The notes under the pieces are model-generated. The model was not told where the DNA came from, ran no database searches, and was given only the letters and a program-made list of their open reading frames with translations. Shown here in pieces: positions 1 to 7,523 of a stretch of 64,000 nt of DNA; within the stretch, counting starts at the first letter, position 1, and every line of letters begins with the position of its first letter. The translations under genes were made by a program, and so were the position numbers. The stretch spans positions 2,108,001 through 2,172,000 of the forward strand of contig NZ_CP006269.1 in the NCBI RefSeq assembly GCF_000737535.1, in the 5' to 3' direction. This DNA is from Synechococcus sp. KORDI-100. Lineage in GTDB: Bacteria > Cyanobacteriota > Cyanobacteriia > PCC-6307 > Cyanobiaceae.

Positions 1-21
1 ACAACTATCGATCTGTTGATG

Positions 22-162
22 GTTGATTTGGTTGGAATCCAGTCTCTGACTGCTTTGTCATGGTTGGAACAATCGCCGGAATTTGGCCCCTATATGGAGA
101 TAGTGAGTTCAAAACAGTTGATTTGGTTGGAATCCAGTCCCTCACTGCGTTCTCTTGGTTGG
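22..162. repeat. Pair of ~46-bp direct repeats at left edge
   Basis: Two similar blocks at about 22-67 and 117-162 share the core TTGGTTGGAATCCAGTC and then diverge slightly; their starts are 95 bases apart. They lie in non-coding DNA upstream of an HTH gene and a serine recombinase gene. In mobile elements such repeats often serve as recombinase or replication-initiator binding sites, but that role is inferred. The window begins here, so more copies may lie to the left. Confidence 0.7.
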
Positions 163-287
163 CTCCAACCGTTGCCAACCGTTGCCAACCGTTGGCCCCA
201 ACTATCAAATCCCTCTCCACCACTTCATTCCAACCACATCAACCCTTCTAGAGGACTCTCCCCTATATAGAGACTGATCCAAAACAG
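87..287. repeat. Duplicated CCCCTATAT...AAAACAG block
   Basis: The block at 87-117 starts CCCCTATATGGAGA and ends in TTCAAAACAG. A second copy at 260-287 starts CCCCTATATAGAGA and ends in TCCAAAACAG. The second copy lies about 40 bases before the ATG of the HTH gene at 325. The TATAT core could be a promoter element or a protein-binding site; the sequence alone does not decide between them. Confidence 0.55.
165..194. repeat. Three tandem CCAACCGTTG decamers
   Basis: The decamer CCAACCGTTG is repeated perfectly three times with no spacer, followed by GCCCC. A 10-bp period puts each copy on the same helix face, as in iterons or operator arrays. It is far too short and spacerless to be CRISPR. 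No replication gene is visible beside it, so a regulatory or recombination role is only a guess. Confidence 0.75.
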
Positions 288-324
288 CCCGCCAAAATAG
301 TTTCGGAAAGTTCATTTTTTGCCC

Positions 325-840
325 ATGGCTGGCAGACCTTCAATCAGAAAGTCGCAAGAGCGCGCTGAGAAGGCCTTTGAGTGGCACATCAAGGGCCAGT
401 CCAACAAAGAAATCGCAAAGAGGCTTGGCGTTTCTGAGACGGCCGCAGGGAAACTGGTGCGAAAAATGGCTCGAGAACATCCGCTCACGACGATGTCAGC
501 GGCAGAACGGGCTGGCGTTTGCGCCGCAATGATGGCAGCGATCAGCCGTGAGCTTTGGCAAGAGATCGCTGATGCGAAACAACGTGGAGCTCGGGATGAG
601 CTGAGGTCGCTGCTCGGTATCGCGAGCTTGCATTCACAAAGGGTCTCGAGAGTGATGCTGGATCAAGCCGACGTTGCGATCAGCGTCGTAAATGTCAGTG
701 AGAGCACCGTAAATAGCCTGGCTCCGATGGGTGCCGATTGTTATCAAGCGTGGCTTCAAAGCGGTGGACCCGGAGCTTTGACAGCGATGCCACCGCAGGG
801 TCTGACGGTGGAGACCAGCCCAGTTCCTGACGTGCCGTAA
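325..840 (+). CDS. Helix-turn-helix protein, small-terminase-like
   Basis: A 171-residue protein. Residues ~10-50 form an HTH of the kind found in phage small terminases and site-specific DNA-binding proteins: basic N-terminus, then NKEIAKRLGVSETAAGKLVRK. The middle is helical with many Ala/Arg/Glu; the last ~50 residues are rich in Ser, Gly and Pro and probably disordered. ATG 325 is chosen over the in-frame TTG at 319. A large terminase is encoded at 8153 on the same strand, so a TerS role is plausible, but about 7 kb and other genes separate them. A transcriptional regulator of the element is the main alternative. Confidence 0.6.
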   Translation: MAGRPSIRKSQERAEKAFEWHIKGQSNKEIAKRLGVSETAAGKLVRKMAREHPLTTMSAAERAGVCAAMMAAISRELWQEIADAKQRGARDELRSLLGIASLHSQRVSRVMLDQADVAISVVNVSESTVNSLAPMGADCYQAWLQSGGPGALTAMPPQGLTVETSPVPDVP

Positions 841-921
841 TTCAACAGTTGCGGCATGCGACTCCACTAACCTCCAGCATTGAGTTCTTGCTATGCCGTA
901 AGTATATGTCACAATGCTGGC

Positions 922-1488
922 ATGGCAAAGACGATCGGTTACGCCCGGTGCAGCACCAACGGCCAAGACCTCACCATCCAGCGGCAGGCCCTGACGGATG
1001 CCGGAGTTGATCAGCTGTTTGCGGAACACATCAGCGGAGCGGCGGCCTACTCCGAACGACATGAGCTTCAGGCCGCGATTGGTGCATGCAAGGCAGGCGA
1101 CGTTCTGCTTGTGGCCAAGCTCGACCGCCTTGGCCGGACGATGGAGGCTTGCGTTGCCCGTGTGGCCGAGCTGCTGGATGCAGGGATTCACGTCAAGACC
1201 CTGGACGGCAGGGTCGACACCAAAGGCTTGGGAAAAATGGCGAAGTTGGTGGTCGGCATCCTGGCCGCTGCTGCTGAGATCGAAAGGGAGTTGATCCTGG
1301 AGCGGACGCAGGAGGGCATCAGAGAAGCCCGCGCCAAAGGTGTGCCGTTTGGCCCCAAGCGCAAGTGGAGCGATGAAGAGCAGGCGCTGGTGCAGCAGCT
1401 TCGCAGCCAGGGCAAGAGCTATGGAGCGATCAGCAAGGCGACAGGGAAGACGATCAGCACGATCCGCCGAATGCTGGGCGCGAGCTGA
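922..1488 (+). CDS. Serine recombinase (resolvase/invertase family)
   Basis: A 188-residue protein of normal length for small serine recombinases. The N-terminal catalytic domain opens GYARCSTNGQDLTIQRQ, with the nucleophile Ser in the YARxST motif. The Arg-rich active-site segment LLVAKLDRLGRTMEACVARV follows at ~65-85. Helix E contains AAEIERELILERTQEGI. The C-terminal HTH (~145-188) includes SYGAISKATGKTISTIRRML. Such enzymes cut and rejoin DNA by a phosphoserine intermediate during resolution, inversion or integration. ATG 922 is preferred because the 14 in-frame residues upstream (from TTG 880) precede the conserved start. It sits beside the repeats at 22-287, which may include its sites. 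Confidence 0.9.
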   Translation: MAKTIGYARCSTNGQDLTIQRQALTDAGVDQLFAEHISGAAAYSERHELQAAIGACKAGDVLLVAKLDRLGRTMEACVARVAELLDAGIHVKTLDGRVDTKGLGKMAKLVVGILAAAAEIERELILERTQEGIREARAKGVPFGPKRKWSDEEQALVQQLRSQGKSYGAISKATGKTISTIRRMLGAS

Positions 1489-1508
1489 TCAGATCCCGTT
1501 CGTTCCGG

Positions 1509-1838
1509 ATGCCCCGCGTTGATCCGGGTGGAGCTGTTAGTACAGCCGATCCATGCGCGGTGCCCTTGTCAGTTGATCACTCCGCACCCTTCCCGATCAG
1601 AGCGGCGGATCCGTTGTTCCTTTCAGTGAAAGCGGGAATGACCGTCATCGTTCGGCATTTGCCGCCATGTGGGTTGGACACGGAAGAAGACCGGTGGTGG
1701 ATGGCCGACGTGATCCACGTTGACGGTGGGGCTCGAAACCCAAAGATGCCGACGTTGTTTCAGGTGGCCGACGTGGACACCGGGACGGTGCAGTGGATCA
1801 ATGCCGACCTTGTGACTCACATCGTCCCGCGGGTGTGA
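1509..1838 (+). CDS. DUF3104-type protein of picocyanobacteria
   Basis: A protein of up to 109 residues. Residues ~35-109 match my memory of the DUF3104 family, which is common in marine Synechococcus: DPLFLSVKAGMTVIVRH, then a WWMADVIHVDGGARNPK segment and DTGTVQWINADLVTHI at the end. The pattern suggests a small SH3-like beta barrel, but no function is established. The first ~34 residues are low in conservation-type features, so translation may begin later; ATG 1638 would cut into the domain. The next gene is on the opposite strand and its stop lies only 6 bases away. Confidence 0.7.
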   Translation: MPRVDPGGAVSTADPCAVPLSVDHSAPFPIRAADPLFLSVKAGMTVIVRHLPPCGLDTEEDRWWMADVIHVDGGARNPKMPTLFQVADVDTGTVQWINADLVTHIVPRV

Positions 1839-1844
1839 CCCCGT

Positions 1845-2732
1845 TCAATTGGGGCGGGGATCGGCGGGTGGCGTCCAAGTCCAGCTCAGGGTGCCGTCGT
1901 CCCAGTGCTCGGAACGCCAACGCTGCTGCTGACGGCCATCGGCCAGGTGCCGCTCGGCCAGCGCCAGGATCCGTCGACGATCTTCATCACGTCGGCTGCG
2001 GGGCATGGCGGCCACCATCCGCTCCAAGTGCCAATCCCAGGCCCGCTCGATGTCACTGCGGTGGCCCTCCCATCGATCCTGGCTGGTCAGCCAATGACGC
2101 TGATCAGCCTCGAAATCACGCTGATCCAGATCACCCTGGCGGCGCTGCTGCTGCACCTTCTGGAGGCCCTGCTCACAGCGTTCGATCTGCTGTGTCATCT
2201 CACCGATCAGCCACTGGTACTTGGCCAGCTCCAGCACCGGGTCATCAGACAGCGACTCCCAGAGCAGAAGACCGTCCTCTTCTGCCTTGGCAACACGCTC
2301 ACGGTGGAACTTCCAGCGGAAGTCGTAGCCAGACGGAGCCGTCCAATCGTCGTCGTCTCGGCGGCCGAGGCTGCGGAATCGCAGCTTGACCGGATCACCT
2401 GGCTGTCTGGGCAGCTCCAGCCACCATGCAGCCTTCTGGATCCCCCTGGCGTCCTTGGGCTGGCCAGACCATGCCGGCAGCTCGTCGATGTAGTTGAAAC
2501 GCCACCGTGCCCACCGCTCCATCAGCAATGGTGCAGAAAGCTCACCAAGGCCGATCAGCACCCGCGTGCGCAGGGTGTCGACGTGCTTGCCCAGCTCCAC
2601 ATCAACCCGCTCCAGCTTGGTGTCGCCTTGGCGGTAGTAGCGCCAGCGGAACACTGGGTACTCATTGCCACGAGCCCGCTTGGTGATGCGCTGGAGCTGT
2701 CCTGATGGTCGCTTGGCGGGGGTGGTCTTCAT
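1845..2732 (-). CDS. Unknown protein with coiled-coil C-terminal half
   Basis: A 295-residue protein from ATG 2732. I do not recognise the family. The N-terminus is basic (KTTPAKRPSGQLQRITKRAR) and followed by a region rich in aromatics and Arg (YPVFRWRYYRQGD). Residues ~150-260 are helical, rich in Gln, Glu and Arg, and probably a coiled coil. Basic, Trp-rich proteins of this type occur in picocyanobacterial islands, and DNA binding is a guess. A longer in-frame start at 2801 adds 23 residues of no clear character. It converges on the DUF3104 gene. Confidence 0.6.
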   Translation of the reverse strand: MKTTPAKRPSGQLQRITKRARGNEYPVFRWRYYRQGDTKLERVDVELGKHVDTLRTRVLIGLGELSAPLLMERWARWRFNYIDELPAWSGQPKDARGIQKAAWWLELPRQPGDPVKLRFRSLGRRDDDDWTAPSGYDFRWKFHRERVAKAEEDGLLLWESLSDDPVLELAKYQWLIGEMTQQIERCEQGLQKVQQQRRQGDLDQRDFEADQRHWLTSQDRWEGHRSDIERAWDWHLERMVAAMPRSRRDEDRRRILALAERHLADGRQQQRWRSEHWDDGTLSWTWTPPADPRPN

Positions 2733-2985
2733 GCCTCCAGCATATGTTGTACCCCACGTTTTTATGTGAGAGCCTTCTGAGAGGTGCCCAGGGCCGGCCA
2801 CAAGGCGGGCTCAGTTGCTGGCTCGTCCAGGTAGTCCCCATGCAGAGAAGCCCCACAAGCTGACCCGGTTCGATCCGGGTGAACAGCTCAACTTGAGTTA
2901 CGGAATCAGCAGTGCAGCATCTGGAACGGTCTTCCAGCTGGATCACTGAAACTCAGATAGAAAGCCTCACCGCGCATTGATCGTT
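2733..2985. other. Intergenic region with T-arm-like hairpin
   Basis: About 250 bases without a convincing gene. At 2863-2880 the perfect hairpin ACCCGG-TTCGAT-CCGGGT resembles a tRNA T-arm, but the stem pairs as 6 bp with a 6-base loop, which is not tRNA geometry, and no acceptor stem or anticodon arm can be folded around it. The last ~45 bases (about 2943-2985) are repeated almost exactly in front of the paralogous gene at 5331. Confidence 0.55.
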
Positions 2986-3678
2986 ATGGCAAAGGATCAC
3001 GACCACGACCATCACGGTCATGACCACGATCATGATCACGATCACGGTGAGGAGGTGCTGGAGTTCTCAGCCAAGAAACCCAGCAAGCTCAAAAGCTTTG
3101 ATTCCGATGCCCTGATCCATGTTGATGGCATCGAGGATGGATCCTTTGCAGTTGCCTCCAGCAAGAAGGAACTCAAGGCACTGATGAAGTCTGATGCCGA
3201 TGTGGTCTACGACGAGAAGAAAGGCAAGCTCTACCTCAACGACAACGGCACTGCCAAAGGTTGGGGAAAGAAGAAGGTTGGTGGTTTGCTTGCCACCTTC
3301 AAAGGCAAGCCTGACCTCACCGCTGATCACTTCGAAGGTCTTTCAGCTCATAAGGGTGATGCCATCACCGGTGGTGGTGGAAGCAATGGTGGTGACATCA
3401 AGGAGCAGATCGCTTCTCTCCGCGAAGGCTTAAGTGAATCCGAGGTGTCTGAGCTGTATGGCGAGACGTTGATTGACCCCAAGAAGGGTCTCAAGAGCAT
3501 CACGAAGGCAGGCAAGAAAGAGGGTTACAAATTCGATAAAGCTGAACTCGGTGCTGCACTCGATGAAATGGACGATTCAGGTGCATTCAGTGATGTAGAG
3601 CTTGATGCTGCAGCCCTGGCATCGCTGATGGGAATGGGTGGTGAGCAAGAGCGAAGTGGTAGTAGTGGTGGTTCTTGA
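2986..3678 (+). CDS. His/Asp-rich metal-binding protein, copy 1
   Basis: A 230-residue protein. Residues 4-21 are an uninterrupted run of His, Asp and Gly, an obvious Zn/Ni/Cu-type binding stretch. Residues ~35-115 form a module ending VVYDEKKGKLYLNDNG then GWGKKKVGGLLATFKGKP, which resembles the terminal YD-LYYN-A-L module of cyanobacterial RTX-type proteins. A Gly-rich hinge (~125-135) leads to an acidic helical C-terminus. ATG 2986 is chosen over TTG 2977 because it opens the MAK-DHDHD start shared with the paralogue at 5331. There is no classical signal peptide; export by a type I system or cytosolic metal buffering are both possible. Confidence 0.7.
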   Translation: MAKDHDHDHHGHDHDHDHDHGEEVLEFSAKKPSKLKSFDSDALIHVDGIEDGSFAVASSKKELKALMKSDADVVYDEKKGKLYLNDNGTAKGWGKKKVGGLLATFKGKPDLTADHFEGLSAHKGDAITGGGGSNGGDIKEQIASLREGLSESEVSELYGETLIDPKKGLKSITKAGKKEGYKFDKAELGAALDEMDDSGAFSDVELDAAALASLMGMGGEQERSGSSGGS

Positions 3679-3755
3679 ACTGATGCACTGTCCCCGCTCG
3701 CTGAACTGACTTCCCTTGTGTTTGTGGCTACCAACAGGGCAACTTCATCTCAACC

Positions 3756-4097
3756 GTGGCAAAACCTACTACTAGTTCAACCCTGGTTTTCGCTGCTCTT
3801 GCACTGCTTCTCTCTGCAGTGCCTGCTTATTCAACTCCGAGGACTGTGGAATATCAGGGCAGAGAGTATCCCGTGGCGGACCAGGTCAAAATTGGTGGTG
3901 TAAGGATCTCAATCCTTGACAATAAAGAATCCGACGAAGATCACCTTGTCTTTGAAGGTTTCACTGGTCAGACTGAGTATGTTGTTGTGACTTGTGGCCC
4001 CGATCAACATACAACCTACTTTACTTCAACAATGTCTCCACGAGGCTATACAGCATCGCTGATCAATAGTTATTGCGGTAACAGCTATAAGCCCTGA
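3756..4097 (+). CDS. Small secreted protein, unknown function
   Basis: A 113-residue protein from GTG 3756. The N-terminus is a clear Sec signal peptide: MAKPTTSS, a hydrophobic core (LVFAALALLLSA) and a likely cut after VPAYS near residue 26. The mature ~87 residues include two Cys (VVTCGP and NSYCGN) that could form a disulfide. No family is recognised. It lies between the two His-rich paralogues on the same strand, so it may be part of a metal- or envelope-related cluster, but that is context only. Confidence 0.6.
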   Translation: MAKPTTSSTLVFAALALLLSAVPAYSTPRTVEYQGREYPVADQVKIGGVRISILDNKESDEDHLVFEGFTGQTEYVVVTCGPDQHTTYFTSTMSPRGYTASLINSYCGNSYKP

Positions 4098-4244
4098 ATG
4101 TCACTATCCATCTGACGATCAAACCTCATGCACTCAACCCTGTCAGTAATGACGGTTTTCTGCCTGTTCATATTTATCGAATAACGGCAAAACAGAGATA
4201 CTGTCTTTACGAGTGAGTCACTTGTCAAACGTCTGAGACCAGGG

Positions 4245-4958
4245 TTACAGAGGGGCAGCGAACTTCTGAACCCAGTAAGGGCTCCCGCTTTCGTCGTCAA
4301 TCGCAAAACCGATGCCGATCTCTGACACGTTGTCGCTCAGAAGATTGTCGCGATGGCCAGGACTCCGCATCCAGGCCTTCACCACCTGTTTGGCTGTGGG
4401 TTGACCAGTGGCCACATTTTCCCTGTAAGCACGCCAGGAATAGCCGGCTTCATCGATTCGATCACCGGGATCTCGGCCATCTGCGCTGTCATGGCCCAGA
4501 TAACGGCCCACAGCATCCATTTCATCAGCGTGGCCCTGGGCCGCCTGATGCAGAAGGGTGTCCCCAGCCAGCCGATCCAGCCCATGCTTGCGCCTCCGCT
4601 TGTTCGTGAAGCGGATCACCTCATCCCTGATGTCATCGAGCGAGCCGAGGTCCAGCAATGTCAACTTGAACCGTCCCGTTCGGCCTCCCTGCATCGAGAC
4701 GTTGGCCACCAGAGACTGATCGCCGATGCGGCCGGGATCGATCAGCCCTGTGCGCGCCTGGTCACTGCCGTAAGACGACGCTTCCTGAACCGCTGCACCT
4801 GAAGGGGTTGCAATCGACACCAGGGGCCAATCGCCACGAGCTTTGACCTGAATGCTGAAGTGATGGTCAGGCTCAATGTCGATGGGAACCAGCAACTGCT
4901 CCCCACCGGTGGAGATCGAATCCCTGAAGGAGCCTCTGCTCGAGAGAGTGAACGCCAT
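4245..4958 (-). CDS. CAP-domain (SCP/YkwD-like) protein
   Basis: A 237-residue protein. Residues ~110-237 are a bacterial CAP domain: EVIRFTNKRRRKHGL, LLHQAAQGHADEMDA, GHDSADG...RIDEAGY, ENVATG, VVKAWMRSPGHRDNLL and a final WVQKFAAP. Residues ~1-105 look like a beta-sandwich similar to prepeptidase C-terminal domains (FSIQVKARGDWPLVSIATP). There is no N-terminal signal peptide, so secretion, if it happens, would use another route. CAP proteins in bacteria are usually extracytoplasmic with unclear chemistry. The gene runs opposite to its His-rich neighbours. Domain call firm; function unknown. Confidence 0.8.
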   Translation of the reverse strand: MAFTLSSRGSFRDSISTGGEQLLVPIDIEPDHHFSIQVKARGDWPLVSIATPSGAAVQEASSYGSDQARTGLIDPGRIGDQSLVANVSMQGGRTGRFKLTLLDLGSLDDIRDEVIRFTNKRRRKHGLDRLAGDTLLHQAAQGHADEMDAVGRYLGHDSADGRDPGDRIDEAGYSWRAYRENVATGQPTAKQVVKAWMRSPGHRDNLLSDNVSEIGIGFAIDDESGSPYWVQKFAAPL

Positions 4959-5330
4959 CTTTCATTCATAGTGGACAGCAACAGCCTTCGACGCTGATTT
5001 CAGGAGTTTCTCAGCCGTTCTCAGGGAGTCTTCAGCGTGGCTTGGGTAATGCGATCACCCTGACGGATGGCATGAACGACATCTGAGATTCCCTAAAAAT
5101 TGATCTAGGGATTCGTACCCATGAAATTAGGCAGAGCGATCAATCGTAAGAAAAAGAGAGAGGGACATTGATGTGTTGCCATTGATCTGTCGAAAAACCG
5201 CATACACCCCTCCCCGTCAGCAATGGCGGGGTTTTTGATGCGCTGATCAACCGTCAACAGCGAAAGCGTCACTGTCTTCAGGATTGATCATTGAAACTCA
5301 GCTAGAAAGTTTCATCGCGCATTGATCGTT
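4959..5330. other. Intergenic region with copied upstream block
   Basis: About 370 bases with no gene. It holds a terminator-like hairpin (5212-5236) and, in its last ~45 bases (5286-5330), a near copy of the sequence before the paralogue at 2986, including GAAACTCAG, TAGAAAG and GCGCATTGATCGTTATG. Conservation of this leader suggests a shared promoter or translation signal duplicated along with the gene. Confidence 0.6.
5212..5236 (+). terminator. Rho-independent terminator-like hairpin
   Basis: CCCCG and CGGGG arms (5212-5216, 5227-5231) flank a 10-base loop and are followed by TTTTT. No plus-strand gene ends just before it: the CAP gene runs the other way and starts at 4958. It may therefore end an unannotated short transcript or insulate the downstream His-rich gene. 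Confidence 0.6.
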
Positions 5331-6023
5331 ATGGCAAAAGGGCACGACCACGACCATCACGGTCATGACCACGATCATGGTGAGGAGGTGCTGGAGTTTT
5401 CAGCCAAGAAACCCAGCAAGCTCAAAAGCTTTGATTCCGATGCTCTGATCCATGTTGATGGCGTCGAGGACGGATCCTTCGCGGTTGCTTCCAGCAAGAA
5501 GGAACTCAAGGCATTGATGAAGTCTGATGCGGATGTGGTCTACGACGCCAAGAAAGGCAAGCTGTATCTGAATGCCAACGGTGAGGAGAAGGGCTGGGGA
5601 AAGAAAAAGGTGGGTGGCTTGATCGCCCGGTTCAAAGGCAAGCCTGAATTGAGTGCTGAGCAGTTTGAGGGGATGGAGGCATTTGATGCTGTTACGGGCG
5701 ACCATGATCATGAGCACGACCATGATCACGAGCACGGTGGTGACACCAAAGAGCAGATTGCCTCTTACCGAGAAACACTGACGGATTCAGAAGAAGCTGA
5801 TCTGTTAGTTGACTTCACTCTGGAGCCCAAGAAAGCACTCAAGCGTGTGATCAAGGATGGCAAGAAAGAAGGGTATGTGTTTGATCGCGATGAACTAGCA
5901 GAAGAGCTGGAAGAGATGGATAAAGGCGGAGCTTTTACTGATATTGAATTAGATGCAGCAGCCATGGAAGCACTGTTCTCCCAAGGTGGTGAGCAGGAGG
6001 CTAGAAGTCTACGAAGTTGTTAA
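5331..6023 (+). CDS. His/Asp-rich metal-binding protein, copy 2
   Basis: A 230-residue paralogue of the protein at 2986. The first ~110 residues are nearly identical apart from a shorter His/Asp run. The middle differs: where copy 1 has a Gly-rich hinge, this copy has a second His-rich stretch (DHDHEHDHDHEHGGD, ~127-141). The acidic C-terminal half is diverged but alignable (TKEQIASYRETL; VFDRDELAEELEEMD). ATG 5331 is used as in copy 1. The pair with its copied leader indicates a fairly recent duplication followed by divergence in metal-binding capacity. Confidence 0.7.
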   Translation: MAKGHDHDHHGHDHDHGEEVLEFSAKKPSKLKSFDSDALIHVDGVEDGSFAVASSKKELKALMKSDADVVYDAKKGKLYLNANGEEKGWGKKKVGGLIARFKGKPELSAEQFEGMEAFDAVTGDHDHEHDHDHEHGGDTKEQIASYRETLTDSEEADLLVDFTLEPKKALKRVIKDGKKEGYVFDRDELAEELEEMDKGGAFTDIELDAAAMEALFSQGGEQEARSLRSC

Positions 6024-6102
6024 CTAAATCAACCCTCTGATCGGACCCCGTCAGCAACGGCATAATTTTGTCTTGCGAGAATGGAGTAGCGAGTTCAAAT
6101 CA

Positions 6103-6408
6103 ATGCCTTCAGCCGACAGACGCCCGAGATTTAACACTGGCAACGATTGGGATTCGAGTGTCGGGCCAATCCGTTCCAATCTGCTGAAGGATCATCACAG
6201 CCCAAGCTTCAACGCAGATCCATCGACGATTGAGTCTGATGGGCCGGGATATGTCAGCCCGCTTGAGGGTGCTGTTGTGATTGACGTTCCAGAGCGGCCT
6301 GCAATCAAAGAGCCGTCATTTGCACCGCAGCCGGAACGCACTGAGCCGTGGACACAATCCTGGGGCACATTCGCAACCCGTCATCAGCGAGCGTCCAAGG
6401 ATTCTTGA
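6103..6408 (+). CDS. Short hypothetical protein, unstructured
   Basis: A 101-residue protein from ATG 6103 (an in-frame TTG lies at 6073). It is rich in Pro, Ser, Asp and Arg with few hydrophobic runs, so it is probably disordered. No family is recognised. Its 3' end overlaps the end of the opposite-strand gene by about 25 bases, so one of the two may not be real. Confidence 0.35.
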   Translation: MPSADRRPRFNTGNDWDSSVGPIRSNLLKDHHSPSFNADPSTIESDGPGYVSPLEGAVVIDVPERPAIKEPSFAPQPERTEPWTQSWGTFATRHQRASKDS

Positions 6409-6608
6409 TCTAAGGCTGATTCTGGAAGCTCAGGTTTCCAGTCTGGATTCGGCTTTAGATGCACCGATAACCAACCGCCTTGGGCATAGATCGCGAGTGT
6501 TGATCCACGGTGTCCAAAGATCTCGAGGATTGTGTCGCCGCCACCGATTGAATCGCATTGAATAACGTCATCCAGACGATCCGGAACACGGACCGTGGCA
6601 ATCATCAT
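6384..6608 (-). CDS. Short hypothetical protein
   Basis: A 74-residue protein if ATG 6608 is used; this avoids overlap with the upstream gene, whose stop is at 6616. An alternative in-frame start at 6665 would overlap it by 50 bases. The sequence alternates polar and hydrophobic residues (TILEIFGHRGSTLAIYAQG) and could be a small beta-rich domain. No family recognised. It forms a two-gene unit with the gene at 6616-6936. Confidence 0.4.
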   Translation of the reverse strand: MMIATVRVPDRLDDVIQCDSIGGGDTILEIFGHRGSTLAIYAQGGWLSVHLKPNPDWKPELPESALDQESLDAR

Positions 6609-6615
6609 CAATTGA

Positions 6616-6936
6616 TCAGTTGTATTTGAATGCACGACGGCAAAGAAGGTTGTCCGGTTGCTCAAGATTGAACGTCACCCATTGATTGCGAGCGGCACTG
6701 AAGATCAAAATTCCATATCCATTCAGGAGCGGTAGATCACCTTCATCAGATGGATAGGCCTGATCACAGCGCTGCCGCAAAATGCTGCCATCAATGAGTG
6801 TGATCACACAGATCAGTAGGCCTTTTGATAAGGCAAGATCGGCCTCAGCTGCAACTTCAGGTGTCAAGGATTGCCTCTGCTGTAGCCATTCATTGCGGCC
6901 TTGAATTGTCGTGGCAAATGATTTTGTGCTTTGCAA
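6616..6936 (-). CDS. Short hypothetical protein
   Basis: A 106-residue protein, probably the first gene of a two-gene minus-strand unit. Its core, LLICVITLIDGSILRQRCD followed by LLNGYGILIFSAARNQWVTF, looks like a compact beta-rich domain. No family is recognised. Its start lies about 50 bases from the divergent gene at 6987, so the two share a promoter region. Confidence 0.45.
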   Translation of the reverse strand: MQSTKSFATTIQGRNEWLQQRQSLTPEVAAEADLALSKGLLICVITLIDGSILRQRCDQAYPSDEGDLPLLNGYGILIFSAARNQWVTFNLEQPDNLLCRRAFKYN

Positions 6937-6986
6937 CGGAAGGCATCCGTCAGACTTGTTTTAAAGGTAGCTCTCACCTGAAATCC

Positions 6987-7520
6987 ATGGACAAAAATGT
7001 CGCCTTTGCCAAGGCTCGCGAGTTCCTTTTGGCGAAAGGTTTCTCGAATGATGTTGTGCCGCGCAGTGCAACAAAACTGATCACGTTCTTGCAGCAATCG
7101 GTCAGTGCAAATCAACATCTTGCAGCCGTTCATCCTGAGCTTCTGGAAGCGCTTGGACTCGAGGCGATGGATCGTGATCTGCCCGATCCGTTGATCGCGC
7201 TGCAGGCCGGAGAACGTCCAACTGAGGCGATTGGCCGGCAGCTGATGGATCTCCAGATCGGTGATGACGCTTTGGTTGAGCTGGCGCCGCACCTCGAACG
7301 TCAGATTCGCCTTGCCGTCGAGCGTGAAAGATCCCGAATGCGGAATTCCTTTGAGGATGAGCTCAATTCCTTGAGGGGCCGGAATCAGGAAGCCAACGCT
7401 CAGCTGCGCGCTCAGATCAAGTCAGCTGGCAATCCTGTTCTGATGGCGACGGTTGAGGCTCGTAAGGCCAGAGAGCGCCGGTTGATTCGTGAGGACCGGG
7501 CCGCAAGGCAACGCGGCTGA
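6987..7520 (+). CDS. Phage-type protein, first gene of terminase operon
   Basis: A 177-residue protein from ATG 6987; the longer in-frame start at 6825 would run over the divergent gene and is rejected. It is largely helical. The N-terminal ~50 residues (NVAFAKAREFLLAKGF; RSATKLITFLQQS) could be a small DNA-binding domain. Residues ~105-177 form a charged coiled coil ending in Arg-rich sequence. It is 3 bases upstream of the next gene and in one operon with the large terminase, a position often held by a small terminase or scaffold-like protein. Family not recognised. Confidence 0.55.
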   Translation: MDKNVAFAKAREFLLAKGFSNDVVPRSATKLITFLQQSVSANQHLAAVHPELLEALGLEAMDRDLPDPLIALQAGERPTEAIGRQLMDLQIGDDALVELAPHLERQIRLAVERERSRMRNSFEDELNSLRGRNQEANAQLRAQIKSAGNPVLMATVEARKARERRLIREDRAARQRG

Positions 7521-7523
7521 TCG

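Noticed and set aside
165-194. Possible CRISPR repeats
   Set aside because: Units are only 10 bases and contiguous, with no spacers and no cas genes in the window.
5-270. Short frames on both strands over the repeats
   Set aside because: They arise from the direct repeats and encode Trp/Pro/Ser-rich peptides with no conserved features.
1905-2705. Plus-strand open frame of 266 residues
   Set aside because: Antisense to the gene at 1845-2732. The minus-strand protein has more natural composition and a plausible coiled coil, though neither is recognised, so this rejection is less certain.
2820-2890. Possible tRNA gene
   Set aside because: Only a T-arm-like hairpin; no anticodon arm, D-arm or acceptor stem can be paired and the loop size is wrong.
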